Part shown: positions 32,292-45,447 of the stretch, piece by piece
How the letters are laid out: each line of letters begins with the position of its first letter
Numbering within the stretch: position 1 is the stretch's first letter
Assembly: GCA_033002965.1 (NCBI GenBank)
Contig: JAURVB010014479.1
Coordinates: forward strand, 1 to 64,000
Direction: 5' to 3'
From: Piper betle
Taxonomy: Eukaryota > Streptophyta > Magnoliopsida > Piperales > Piperaceae
DNA length: 64,000 bases
Made by a program: the position numbers and the translations under genes
Notes under the pieces: generated by a model
The model's database searches: none
Told to the model about the DNA's origin: nothing
Seen by the model: the letters and a program-made list of their open reading frames with translations, nothing else

Positions 32292-34449
32292 CACCACCGC
32301 CACCACCATTTGGTCCATTTTCCAATGTCGGTGAGCCACCACCAGCTGATCCAACAACCCTGGTGGCTCACTTTCGCCAAGATCTATAGTTTGGAACCTA
32401 CGCCATCCACCGCTGCGGCCTTGATTGCCACCGACAACATCACCACATGCGGCAGCGATCTGCTCCTTTCCTTGCCATTTTCCAACCAGCCGACGGCCAG
32501 ACTCCACCAGCTGCCACCACCATTGTGATCCCTGTCTTCCCCTCTTTCGATCGTAATTGATGGCAGCCTCCGTTCGCACTGCCGTTGGCGTTCTCCAGTG
32601 ATGGAACCTACACCATCCTCCTAGTCGTGTCTGCGTCCGCCTGGTCATGCCCGAGTCTGCATGTCCATGTCGTGCCCATGTCCATGTTCGTGTTCATTAG
32701 CCTAGCTGACCCAACCAAGCAGTTTATTTAACCTAGACCATGTCGACTCAGCCCAATCTGATCTAGTTCAGCTTTGTTTGGTGCAGTTAATCTCAATTTC
32801 AACACGTTTTTGGTCGTTTCTCTGTTTTCAATTATTTGAGAACCTAAAATTAGTCTATATGCATATTCACATGTTTTAGCATGATTAGATAATATGATTA
32901 TTTTTTATGTACTGTTTTATTTATTTATTTATTCATTATTATATTTACTTATTTTTATTATATGTATATTATATATGATGAATGTTTACATGAATATTAC
33001 TCTTATTATGTTTATTAAATTGTGTGTGTGTATATATATATATGTTCGTTATGTGTATGTTATTATTTGTTTGTATTTAATTATGTATTCTTGTATTCAA
33101 TTACTATGATATTATAAATATTCATTATTATTGAGTATTAACAATTTGTTTGTTTATTTATTTATTTGTTGAATTACTATATATAGATTTATTTATTTAC
33201 TTATATATTTACGAACACGAGTATATATTGATATTTACTTGTTTTTAGCTATAATTTATATAGTATAATTATATTATTATTTTATGATTAGAATATTGAT
33301 TGTTTTTACGTATTTATTATCTATTTATTTATTTATGATTGTGCATTTATTTATTTATTATTTGTTATTAGTTATTGTCTTTATTATGTCTCAATTTATG
33401 TGTTGTGTGTTTAGCTATATGTTTATTTAATATACAATTTTTATTAGGATTTATTGATGATACGGGCACACACCACATACATGCATCATATAGGGATGTT
33501 AGTATTTTATTTAGTAGTGGGTTCCGATCTAGGTTTCGGAGTCTGAGTTCGCCATAGATATGTTGATACACTTGGAGCATGGACTACAGGTCCATAAGAC
33601 TCTCCCTCTCTGCTTGACTCTTTGCATGTTGAGTTTAATCGTGTCTTATACGTAGCACGATATTGGTAGCGTTTTATTGTATCGCTCAGATGTCAGGCCA
33701 TTTAGTTGTGTTGTCAACCGTTGTTTAATAAAACTACAAGGATGGGATTCCTTATTGGTTTTCGAACTGAAGCTTGAGAAATATATGATACAAGCTTGTT
33801 TCCTAAGCTTATTATATGAGTACGCGCATCTTTACGGATTTTACGAATAAAAGAGTGAGCAACATGGAGATAATATGTATGAATCGCACTACTAATCCTT
33901 CAAACCATGAGGTAGTCAAGAAATTGTGGCACTAACTTAACTGTTCCTTTTACCAATCGAGTACCGTGGCGTAAGCGTTGTATGTATGTATGAATATGAT
34001 TATGAGCCGTGCATACGAGCCGGCATTTGCTTAAGTATGTTTTCTTACCGCCCAGTGTGAGGCAATCTTGAAGTTTTATAAGTTTTCGTGGGTAATGGAA
34101 TGCCCATTTGCCAGATTGTATTAGTTATTTTTCAGACCAGTAACATTTGTTATTGACGGTTTTCATATAATATATGTAGGTCATGTAAATCTTAAGTCAA
34201 CTTTTGTGGGAGGACAGATAAATGGTACACATATTTGAGCTCAGCACAGTTGCATACTTTCTTCCTTTTATTTATATTCAATAATTTTTTACGCGTCTTT
34301 AACGATATCTTCCATTCTCATGACACCAAGAAGGTTGTTTCGATTTATTTTATCGATTGAGTCACACCGACCGATAACTTTAAAAATGACTAACTCGATC
34401 GTAACATTTCTGATTCAGTTCTTAAGTGAACTAAAATTAGGGTGTTACA
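32292..34449 (-). mobile_element. LTR-G copy G2, second part (reversed)
   Basis: Continues reversed LTR-G after element H. It holds the GC-rich CACCACCGCC region, AGCCCAATCTGATCTAGTTC, the (TTTA)n-rich stretch at 32910-33370, GATACGGGCACACACCACATAC, ATGTCAGGCCATTTAGTTG and TTTCTGATTCAGTTCTTAAG. It ends AATTAGGGTGTTACA, the reversed LTR-G start. Joined to 25279-25812 it gives about 2.7 kb, about 400 bases short of a full LTR. Confidence 0.88.
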
Positions 34450-34590
34450 CCCCACCCTACAGGTGGACAACAACTTGAGGATAATCCCAACATTGCATAG
34501 AGACCACATATCATAATTTTGGAGCAGAGTTGGATCAGATATTGAGGACAAGATATATCTATGTTAACATCATTCTAGTAGATATAGTCT
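34450..34590. other. Short unclassified spacer
   Basis: About 140 bases between two reversed LTR-G copies (CCCCACCCTACAGGTGGAC ... GTAGATATAGTCTTCTTACC). I recognise no domain or LTR end in it. Confidence 0.3.
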
Positions 34591-36649
34591 TCTTACCTCG
34601 ATTCCCGTCTATAGAGTCATTTTGGGACTAGAGTAAGTTTTGACTTTATATGGTCTCAGTACGAGCTTTCTGTCCAAATGTATATTGCATATACCCATAG
34701 GTGAGCCCTACTAGGTCACTAGTTGTTGAATGTCAAGATCGTGCCATGTGGCAATATCTGAGTTGTACACTCAGCCTTAGCTACACCCATTTATTTCCAT
34801 AGACTTCCCACGATTTTGAAGATTTTCACTCTTTAATGCTGCCACACTTCGGCTTGCTGCTGGTAAGTCTCCGCCTCTCCCCCAGCCACCGGACCGGTAC
34901 CTACATGATCACTGCACGGCTAGCTATCAGTCTGTACCCACGATTGCCACTAGTGCCATAGCAATCGACACCGGCAACGATATTTTCCCTGCTGATTCCT
35001 GTTGCCATTGCCACCCGTTCAGGCCATTTTTCGACGCCGGTGACAGTCCTCAAACGAAGGGGACTAGCCCAAAAGCTTTATCTTTCCAAAATCTTCATTT
35101 TGAGACCACCCACAACCACTGTTAAGGCCGCGATCACTGCCATTGACAGCGCCACACTCGGTAGCAATTCTGAGCCTTTCTAGCCAATTTCCTGCCAGCC
35201 ACTGGTCGGACCATGACGATTGTCACCACCATGTTGATCATTGTCACATTTTTCATCGATCCCAACCAGCGGCGACGCCAACAGCTCGTCAATGGCATTT
35301 CCCGGAGATGGGCACCATCGCCCCTCCATCTGGCCAGTTTACCCATTCATCACATTCACCTACCCATGTTTGAGTTCGCCTGCATGATCTTGTTCACTGG
35401 CCCGCTAGCCCATTTCCGAGTCTTCCTGTCCAGGTTAGGTCCGCCCAGCCAACCTAGCCCATTTTCTAGTTAGCCCAATTTCGGTCGGTTTAGCCCATTT
35501 GGATTGGTCTGGTACAGTTCGGATCGGTCTAGTTCAGCTTATATTTAGCTGGTTTTCAACCTCTTATTGACCGATTTTGGTAACTCAAGACTCCTTATAT
35601 TAGTTTAGTTGCATATTCACATGATTTAATATGATTCAATGTTATAATTATTTTTCTTTATTTATTGTTTTATTTATTTATTTTATTAATTGTTATTTAT
35701 TTATTTTTATTTATATGTTTATAATATATGATGATTGTTTACATGATTATTTGTTATTATTAATATTATATTTACTTATGAATATGAGTCTTATTATGTT
35801 TAATAAATTGTATATATATATATATATGTGTTTATTTATTTATTTATTTGTTCGTTATGTGTATGTTATTATTCATTTGTATTTGATTATATATTCTTCT
35901 ATTGTATGACCATGATATTAATAATATTCATGATTAATGAATATTAACTATTGGTTTATTTATTTATTTATTGAATTATTATATGTTTATTTATTTATTT
36001 ATTAACATGTTTACTAACACGAGTATATGTTGATATTTACTTATGTTTACCCTTATATTTATATAATATAATTATATTATTATTTTATAATTAGATTGTC
36101 ATTCATGTTTATGTATTTATTATCCATCTAATTATCTATACGTCCATTTTCTTGTTTATTTATTTATTTATTATTTATTATTATTATTTTTCAATTTTCG
36201 TGCCACGTGTTTAGTTATAAGTTTGTTAGTACTGTTTTTTTTATTACGATGTATTGATGATATAAGCACGCACAACAAGCATGCATAATATAGAGATGTT
36301 AGTATTTTACTTAGTAGTGGGTTCCATATAGGTTTTACAGTCCTAGCTCCCCGTAGATGTGTTGATGGGCTTGGAGCTTGGACCACATGTCCGTAGGACT
36401 CTCCCTCTCTGCTTGACTTCTAGCGTGTTGAGTTCAACCGTATTTTAGATGGTGGATGACATCGGCAGAGGTTTCTCAGATCCGTCCGATGTCGGGCCAT
36501 TTTGTTGTGTTTTCTACACATGTTTAATAAAACTACGAGGATGAGATCCCTTGTTGGTTTTCGTATCGAAGGTCAAGAAATTTATAATAAAAGCCTTTAT
36601 CCTAGACCTATTATATAAGTTTGCGCATTTTTAAATACCAAAAGCCTCT
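34591..36649 (-). mobile_element. LTR-G copy G3a, reversed, both ends missing
   Basis: Matches the reversed LTR-G body: CTATAGAGTCATTTTGGGAC, TATATTGCATATACCCATAG, CGTGCCATGTGGCAATATC, a GC-rich centre, a (TTTA)n stretch at 35640-36170, TGTCGGGCCATTTTGTTGTG and AAAACTACGAGGATGAGATC. It stops near 36625-36649, without the terminal TGTTACA, against an RT fragment. With 36886-38645 it forms the left arm of an inverted repeat. Confidence 0.85.
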
Positions 36650-36885
36650 TTCTCGAATACTCATCATGTTCATACCGAGTTCTAAATACACTTTGAGCAA
36701 CATCAACATCCCTAATCATTATCTATTGATAACTTGAACTAAAAATAAATCTTTAAGAATGCATCGGCACTCTTTAGTTTGTCAAACAAGTCATCAGATC
36801 TTCAAAGTGGATACTTGTTCTTAATTATGACTTGGTTCAATAATTGATAATCAATGCACAATCTTAAAAATCCATCCTCGTACTT
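36650..36885 (-). pseudogene. Reverse transcriptase fragment between inverted LTR-G arms
   Basis: The minus strand reads YEDGFLRLCIDYQLLNQV, IIKNKYPL*RSDDLFDKLKS and ADAFLKI, then after frame changes FRTRYEHDEYS. These are the gypsy RT blocks [28 protein letters not shown] and FRTRYGHYEF. It is about 75 residues long, has a stop, and is cut at both ends by LTR-G sequence. It is more diverged than the family A RT at 18611. Confidence 0.85.
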
Positions 36886-38645
36886 GTATAATAGGTCTAG
36901 GATAAAGACTTTTATTATAAATTTCTTGAGCTTCAGTTCGAAAACAAACAATGGATCTCATCCTTGTAGTTTTATTAAACATATGTAGAAAATATGACTA
37001 AATGGCCCAACATCGCAGCGACTCAATAAAATGCCGCTGATGCTTTCCAATGTGTAAAATATGGTTAAACACAACATGTCAATAGTCAAGTAAAGAGGGA
37101 GGTCCTACTGGACTTGTTGTCTAAGCTCTAAGCAGATCAACACATCTATGGCGGAAGCTTGGAGTCCAAAACATACATTAGAACCCATTAATAAGTAAAA
37201 TATTAAAATATCTACATGATACATGCTCGATACATCCTAATAAGAAAGACTATACTAAATTAACATACTGCTAAAAACACAACATGTAAATCGAGACATA
37301 ACAAAGAAAATAACTAACAACAAATAATAAACAAAGAAATCCATACAATCATGAAAAAATAGATAGATAATAAATACATAACAACAATCAACACTCTAAT
37401 CATACTAAAACACATGTAGATATTATATATACTCATGTTGGTAATCATATAAATAAACACATAATCATTCTACAAATAAATAAATAAATAATTATTTAAT
37501 TTTAATTAGTAGTGAATAATAATAATATCATAATCATTATTACAGAATACGTAATTAAATACAAATAAATAATAACATACACTCAACAAAGAAGAAAATA
37601 AATAAATAAATATATATACAATGTATTAAACATAAAAAGACTAACATTAATAAGTAAATATAATATTAATAATAGCAAATAATCATGTAAACATACATCA
37701 TATACGATAAACATATAAATACAAGTAAATAAATAATAATGAATAAATAAATAAATAAATAATGAAAAAACTTATAAGATCAAATTATGTTAAATAATGT
37801 GAACAGTACAAACAGGGTCGAAAAACAACTTAAATCAGGCTGAAATGGCGAACTGAGACAACCCGTGAGTGTCGACCGAGCGAACAGTACTCGATCAAGT
37901 AGACGCGAACGCGGCTAGGCAAACGCAAAAATGGGGAGACGGACACGAACACGGGCAAATGGGCTCGACGGTTTGGCTGTGGCCGTAAAATGCTGACCAC
38001 TGCACAATTGGTGTCGTTGCTGATCGGGATCGATGGCCCATGCAACAAGGAGTATGTTGGTGGTGGAGGTTGGTGGAGTCCGAACACTAGTTGGCCGGAA
38101 AACGGCCGGGAATGGGCTGCTTTGCCGCCGTGTGCGGTGACGTTGCCAACGGCGATGGTGGCCATGACGGAAGTCGATGTTGGTCTCAAATGGAATATCT
38201 CGGTGAGGGAAAGCTGTTGGTGTGGTCGGATTGGCCGAAGGCAGAGACTCTGCCGGTGGCGAGCCAAAGTGGCGGCGGCACTATGGGTGTAAAACTCTAA
38301 AAATGTGGGATAAAACCTCTGAAAATCTATATGTGAAGCTAAGGTTGAGTGGATGGCTCAAAATTTGCCACGTGACACAATCTGAGCGTCTGACAACTTA
38401 GTGGCCTAGTAGGGTCCACCTATGGGTATATGCAATATACTTATAGACATAAAGCTCAGATTGAGACCACGTAAAGTCTACACTGACTTGAGTCCTAAAA
38501 ATGACTCTATAGGAGGGAATCGAGGCAAAAAGCTAAATGGGCCTTAAACCCTAAACTCAATCTAACTTGGCCCATTGGGGCACAAACTAGTGACCCGAAA
38601 TCGCTAAGATGCATATAAATGGATGAATGGAAAATCATTAGGAGC
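36886..38645 (+). mobile_element. LTR-G copy G3b, forward, both ends missing
   Basis: Starts within LTR-G (TATAATAGGTCTAGGATAAAG, as at 40285) and runs through TCTCATCCTTGTAGTTTTAT, GCTCTAAGCAGATCAACACATC, an (AAAT)n region at 37470-37770, a GC-rich stretch (GGTGGTGGAGGTTGGTGGAG), GCCACGTGACACAATCTGAG, GGCCTAGTAGGGTCCACC and GGGCCTTAAACCC. It lacks the first 690 and the last 350 or so bases of the LTR. Confidence 0.85.
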
Positions 38646-39597
38646 AAATTTTACAAAACAAGCAAGCGGCTTGGGAAATTGTTTAAACATAGTCAGGTTG
38701 GAACCAACTCCATGTTTTTGTTTGTTTGCATTGTTATACTCTTTTGTCAATGTTGGTTTTTCACTTACAATGGTTTCACGGGTCTTTTGAGTGAAAAATA
38801 CATCAAAAAATTTACCAGATTAACCGATAAGGACCGAATTGATCAAATTTTGTCACAGATAACTAAACTATCAAACCTTAGTGACCTTTATAGGATGGGG
38901 GGGTTTTCCTATGTTAATGGGAGGCTTATAGGAGGTTGAAGGATAATTAAGGAAAGAAGGAAAGAGCCATCCTTCCTCTTCAGGGGGGAATGTGGTACTT
39001 CTTCTCTCCTTCCCTTGTTCCAGTGTTATTGTTTATCGTTTTTGTCGGTTAGAAGGATTGTAAACCATTCTCTATTGAAATCAACCAAAGAAGAGGTTAG
39101 TAATTCAACTTTAACATATTTAATTCATGCATCATGAGTATATTCATGGTTTTTCAATATGATAATTTGATGCTTTACATCATAATTGGGACCATGAACT
39201 TGATTATGACAAAGGCGATAGAGTTAGACAATGTATATAATGATTTTTTTATTGTTTGATACTTAAAAAAATAAGTTAAGTAAAAATTGTGTAATAACCT
39301 AGTTTTAAATTTTTTTAAAAATTCTAAACTCTTCGTTTTGATGTAAATAAGAGGTTTATAAAGTTTTTTTATATAAGGTTTATAAAGTATCATTACATTC
39401 TGAACACGTTTGATTTGTTTCTTGAAAAAATCTACTTAAAATAGGAAAGGTTTTACCATTTTTGAGAGTTTTAACGACAAAATCAAATAAAGACCTCCAA
39501 ATTGAAAAACCTTTTAGAGGATCTTCAAATATAATGTTTGAAAGTCATAGTTAAAATTTTAGAAATTTTGGATTTCGTTTAATTTTAGATTAAAGAG
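38646..39597. other. Unclassified sequence left of LTR-G4
   Basis: About 950 bases that match no other part of the window. It holds an open frame of 106 codons at 38619-38939 (+) with one hydrophobic stretch (FLFVCIVILFCQCWFFTY), no recognised family and no good reason to call it a gene. GGAAGAAGTACC-like pyrimidine-rich sequence and TTGTAAACCATTCTCTATTG near 39060 resemble a copia-type LTR end, and TGTAATAACCTAG at about 39290 resembles an LTR start. Both are weak. Confidence 0.35.
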
Positions 39598-41005
39598 TGT
39601 AACACCCCAATTTCGGTTCACTTAAGAACCGAATCAGAAATGTTACGATCGAGTCGAGCCATGTTTAAAGTTGTTGGTCCCTACGACTCGATCGTTGAAA
39701 TAGATCGAAACAACCTTTTTGGTGTCATGATAATGGAAGACATCGTTAACCATGCATCAAAACACATCGAATATAAATAAAAGGAAGAAAGTAAGCAACT
39801 ACACTGAGCTCAAGTGTGTGTAGTGTTTATCTATCCTCCCACCAAAGTCGACTTAGGATTTGCATGACCTACGTATATTATATGAAAACTGTCAGTAACA
39901 AATGCTACTGGTAAAAGAAACTAATACAATCTTGCAAATGGGTACTCCATTATCCACGAAAACTTATTAAACTTCAAGATTACTTTACACAGGGTAGTAA
40001 GCAAACATACTTAAGCAATTGTCCGCTCGCATTCATGACTCATAATCATATTCACACATACATACAACGCTTACACCCTCACACCTTCCTTATCACTCAC
40101 CATGGTACTCAAGTGGCAAAAAGAATAGTTAAGTTAGTGCCACAAATTCCTGAATTGTGCTGCATTATGTAGTACCATCAAACATCGCACTACCTCATGG
40201 TTTGAAGGAGTACTAGTGTGATTCTTACATATCTCCATACCACTCACTCTCTTATTTGTGAAATCCATAAAAATGCACGTACTCATATAATAGGCTTAGG
40301 AAAGAGGCTTGTATCATATATTTCTAAAGCATCTGTTCGGAAACCAACAAGGGATCTCATCCTTGTAGTTTTATTAAACATGTGTAGAAAATATAGCTAA
40401 ATGGCCCGACATTAGAGCGATGCAATAAAACACCCTCGATGCCGTCCTACATATAAAACACGATCAAACTCGACACGCAAGGAGTCAAGCAAAGAGGGAG
40501 AGTCCTACGGACCTGGCGTCCAAGCTCCAAGCGTATCTGCACATCTACGGCAAGCTCGGACTCCGAAGGCTACTTCAGAACCCACTGCTAAGTAAAATAC
40601 TAATGTTTTAATATTATGCATGTTCATAGTGTATGCTCATATCATCAATACAGTGTAATAAAGAAAAAATTGCTAACAAATTGATAACAAAACATGCGGC
40701 CCAAAAATCGAGACATAATACTAAATAAATAATAAATAAATAAATTAAATAAGAAAATGCACTCATAGATAATTAGATAAATAATAAATACACAAACATG
40801 AACAATATTCTAATCGTAAAATAATAATATAATTATACTATATAAATATAAGGGTAAATACAATTAAATATCAGCATATACTTGTGTTAGCAATTATATA
40901 AATATATAATAAATAAACAAACCAATAGTTAATGCTTATTAATCTTGAATAATAATAATACCATAGTCATACAATACAAGAATACTTAATTAAATACAAA
41001 TAAAT
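39598..41005 (+). mobile_element. LTR-G copy G4, first third
   Basis: Starts TGTAACACCCCAATTTCGGT and follows LTR-G (ATGTTACGATCGAGTCGAGC, GAGCTCAAGTGTGTGTAGTG, GTACTCAAGTGGCAAAAAG, AGGGAGAGTCCTACGGACC). It is interrupted at 41006 by solo LTR-A8 and continues at 43698 and 49828. The preceding five bases are AAGAG; AAAAG follows its far end at 50675, a possible imperfect TSD. Confidence 0.9.
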
Positions 41006-43697
41006 TATATCGACCTGCCCGAACCGGACCGGGTGTTACCTAAAAAAATTTTGATGTAACAATAACATTCTAGAACATGATTCATAATACAACAAATAAG
41101 TCTAGAATTTATAAATCATAAAAATAAAACATGTTCTGATAGCATATGACAATATATAAAATAAACACTCAGTCCCACAGTCTCGGACCGTTTCCCATAG
41201 CCACAATTATAACACAAGAGAATAAAAAGGAAGTCCAATTTATTATCAATTCACCAAACCTGGGTTGGTAAAAGATTCACCAACACACTTTTAGTCCTCA
41301 GTCCAAAACTGCTCACCTGTGGAGGCAATTCCGCGTTAGTGATAAAACCACTAAGCCGCATAATTAAATGAAACAAGTCAATATAATCCCAATTATCATT
41401 TCAAGAGACTTTTAGTTGTTATGAGCCTATGCTGAGCTCTTAATATGCTGGGAGGGGTGGCCACCCCATCCAGCTACCATCCCATGCATGCGCACACACG
41501 CTATGTGGCCCACGGCCTGTAGTTACCGATATTTGCCATTGACTCACCCTCTCGGTATCACAAGTGCATAATGAGCCTTCTTGCGCCACTGCGCCCTGTC
41601 ACCCCTTTCGGCATGGGGGCAGGTGTTTAATCTTTCAGGGGGTGCTGCCTTGTGCCGAATTGAGTCGACCCCGGTTGCATTCCAGTGCATGGTGGTCAGA
41701 TACTCAAGTCGACCAAGACTCCCACATAGTAATTTTAAAGGGTGCGGCCCCGTGTCGGACTGAGTCAATTCCTTGACCCCGGTTGCACTCGGTGCATGGT
41801 GGTCGAATCTGGGCTCAGGCCGACTAGGGCTGCCAACAAGGGAAAATACAACATTTCAAATAATTATACGGATCTGGATAGTTCGTAAGTGAACTTGCAA
41901 CTGTGACCAACGATCCTAATCTGAACGAGAAAATAAAATTATACATAAGTATAATTTTATTCGAGTAGAAATGCATGCAACTAAATGACTAATAGATATC
42001 ATGATTAAAATTCAACAATATTAAATATTAAATTATTCATGTGACATAATTATTTAAATCCTACTGTACATTTTAAATTAATTATCTAAATTATAATTCA
42101 CACTTAACAAATGATAAAATAATTATCAACTTATAAACAAATATTTAATTACTATTATTAGTATATTTTCCTTCGGTTATAATTTTTAATCGCTATCATT
42201 ATTCATAGCAATTTAATTAATTAAGTTGTTCGATTAAATTATTTAAAATAATTTGTATTATTCTAATTCAAAGATATTACTAATACAATTATTTTAAATT
42301 ATTCAACTCAATAATGTTTCGAAACTTTATTTATTTCCATTATGCTATTTAGGTTCAACGCTTGTGATTTTTACACGATTATAGTTTAATAACCCATTTT
42401 CTACCTTATTAACTCGTTATTAAAATAATCACTTTATTTACCTAGTATTAAATTTAATATGATAAAGGTTAAATTCTTTATTTTATTAATTACTTATAAC
42501 ATTCCGATTTAAATTAATCGCTTGTAGTGCACCGATTAATTATCGACCGTTTATCATTACCGTATTTTTATTGCTTATGGCGATTTCGTACAATAATTAA
42601 TTAGTTTAGCAACTTTAACCCATAACCCATTAGAATAATTATTTTTAAAGATTTATTACGAGTTAGTATTATTTGTTAACTCGAGCCGTATCGAGTCAAG
42701 CAAAATTTATAGAACTACCATCTTCTTCTTCCCCAATGTTCTTCTCTTCTCCACACCTTCATCTTGGCACATAACAAGTCATGTCTTTCTTCTCCAACCT
42801 CAAGACCACTACTTTCTTGCACCTTGCTCAAAATCAGATGTTCAACTACCTCAGGCCATCATCAACCAGGAAGAACGGCCACATTTGGACGTTGTAGGGA
42901 GTAAGGTCATTCTCCCCACCTTTGCACGTCGCCGCTATGAATTTCGGTGAGAAGGTCGCCTATAGTGGCTCTGCACCGGCGGTAGGAACTACTGTAATAG
43001 ACCCTTCATGTTGTCAATGAAGAACAACTGGCGTCTACCCTCTAAATCTTCCATTACAGTGTCAATTTCAGAGGAAACCATCACTTTCGTCACCCCTTGC
43101 AACTCCGCCCACAACAGGTGTAATTTCCACCATCCATTCGGAAACCAGGGACACAGTGAGCCATCCCTTCGACCCTGCAACCAGAGAGGTCATCGGGAAT
43201 GTGAGGGCTACCTTGAAATTCCTTGCCTATGATCACTCACCTTGCCAAAATTCAGACTCGTCGACCATGGCGGGATTTCCAGTTTTTAGTTTAGTTTAGT
43301 TTTTTGTTGTTGTTGATTTAAGACTTTAATTCTCATGTTATCAAGCTTATTATCAACTAAAAAGAAATATGAATGCATAAAAATTAAGAATAGGGATATA
43401 GGAAGGATACCCAAGCAAGGAAGAGTCTGACACCGGTAAGAAAGAGGAGAAGAAAATGAGAATGAAGGCGGCTACGGTGAGGATAACGCCCCCATCATAA
43501 AATGAAATGAAAATGACGGCTAGGGCATGTGAAAACACCCTAACACTCGTATTTCATTTAACCGGGTAACCAGGTAAATAATAACATATAATAATTAACC
43601 AGGTAGAGAATATAATATAATTCATAATAATAATTCTCCAACATTCGATCATTTCCCGACCGAGTCGAATTTATATATTTTTTTCACAAACTTTACA
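41006..43697 (-). mobile_element. Solo LTR-A (copy A8) with TSD TAAAT
   Basis: A complete 2692-bp reversed LTR-A. It starts TATATCGACCTGCCCGAACC and ends TTCACAAACTTTACA, with exact duplications TAAAT at 41001-41005 and 43698-43702. LTR-G sequence reads through the flanks (AAATACAAATAAAT / TAAATAATAACATACAC). It has the non-minisatellite form of the variable region (GGGAGGGGTGGCCACCCC). One of the best reference copies of the family. Confidence 0.94.
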
Positions 43698-43725
43698 TAA
43701 ATAATAACATACACATAGCGAACAA

Positions 43726-43758
<33 letters not shown>

Positions 43759-44529
43759 ATTTAATAAATATAATAAGACTAATATTCATGTGTAAATATA
43801 TTATTAATAATATCAAATAATCATGTAAACATATATCATATACGATAAACATACAAATAAAAATAAATAAATAATAATGAATAAATAATTAATTAAGTAA
43901 AATAATAAATAAAGAAAATCATCATAACATTCAATCATGCTGAATCATGTGAATATGCATCCTAACTAATATAAAAGCTCTCGACTTATCAAAAACGGTG
44001 CAAGAACGGACGAAAACAAGCTGAAACTAAGCGGAACCGGACCGAATAAAGCTGATCCAGACCAAACACGAGTTGAACCCACTCGTTTTGGGATAACTGA
44101 AATACTAGGCTGGGTTACTGGTCGGACATGATGTGGACATGACTCGGGCTCGTACTGGCAGGCTTGAACATGACCAAGCGGACGCAATCGGGGGAAGATG
44201 GAGCAGGCATGACCAGGCGGGTAAATGGGCTGACCAAGGGCGGCGGAGCCCATCGTCGGAATATGACTATGGTAGTGTAGCGGACATTGCTATTAGTCAC
44301 GATTGAAAGAGGAGAGGACGGAGAACACGATGGTCATGACGGTAGGGGGAGTCCGGCATTGGTCGGCCAGAAAACTACAAGAAAGTGGGCGGATCGCCGT
44401 CGGGTGTAGTGATCTCGGCCAAGGTGATGGTCGTGGATGGCCTCAAAATATGGATCTCAGGGAGGGGAAGCTGTCAAGGTGATCGGTCTCTCGAAGGATA
44501 CTTGCAGGCGATAGAAAATAGTCTGAAAG
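43698..44529 (+). mobile_element. LTR-G copy G4, second third
   Basis: Resumes LTR-G after A8: a (TA)n/(CA)n run at 43722-43758, an (AAAT)n stretch, then the GC-rich ACCAAACACGAGTTGAACCC, CATGACTCGGGCTCGTACTG and GGTCGGCCAGAAAAC blocks. It is interrupted at 44530 by a rearranged LTR-A. Confidence 0.88.
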
Positions 44530-45370
44530 TGCAAAGACCGTGGAAACAAGCATTTTAATATATTCAACTCAGGCAGGGAAGGATCGAACGTTAGAGAATT
44601 AATATTAATTATATTATATTCTCTACCCGGTTAAGTCTACCTGGTCAAATATTTTATTCTTTACCCGGTTACCAGGGTAAAGGAATAAAATATGGGTGTT
44701 GGCGTGTTTTAACATACCCTAGCCATTTTTTGTGAAGGGACATCATTTTTCATTTTATAAATTGTGAGGGGAGCGTCATTACGCTCTCATCCTCTTCTCC
44801 TCTTCCTTACCGGAGACGACATCTTCCTTGCTTGGGTAACCTTCCTATCTTCCACTTCTTAATTTTCATGCATTCATATGTCTTTTTAATTGATAATAAG
44901 CTTGATAATCATAAGAAATCAAGTCTGAAATAAAAAATAAACAACAAGAACTAAACTAAAAACTGGAATACCTGTCCATGGCCGACTTGTCTGAAATTTT
45001 GGCAAGATGGGCAGACCGTAAAAACGTTTGCAAGGCATTCCCTCACAACCCCGACGTCCTCTCTTGCTGCTGGGTTGAAGGGAGGGCTCGCCATGTCCCT
45101 GGTTTCCAAGTGGTGGTGGAATTACAGCTGGTTATGGGCAGAGTTGTAGGGAGCAGCGCTATTGAGGATTTCCAGACATCTATACCAGTTCGCCGGCCAA
45201 GGCTCACGTTGTGCATGCTCATAGTGCTTGGCCTTGACATTGGGTTGTCGTGCAGGGAGAAGGGAAGAGTTTCCGGTGGTGTTGCTGGCCGGAAGGAGTT
45301 CAATTTGCAGTCTCGGCGGTGCGGATGGCCAGGAGTCGCGCCTTCATGCAGAACAGAGTGGGATGTGGAT
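44530..45370 (+). mobile_element. LTR-A copy A9, 5' part; outer TSD GAAAG
   Basis: Starts TGCAAAGACCGTGGAAACAA and follows LTR-A for 840 bases to GAGTGGGATGTGGAT, where a reversed LTR-A end begins. GAAAG precedes it (44525-44529). The same GAAAG follows the LTR-A terminus at 49827 (49828-49832), so the whole block 44530-49827 entered LTR-G4 as one LTR or was rearranged within it. An open frame of 191 codons here is LTR sequence. Confidence 0.85.
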
Positions 45371-45447
45371 TGTAACGACCAGCCATTTTTCACGATATTG
45401 TGGGCCTTGCTAGCTAGGTGTTACTCAAAATTTAACAAAAACAACCC

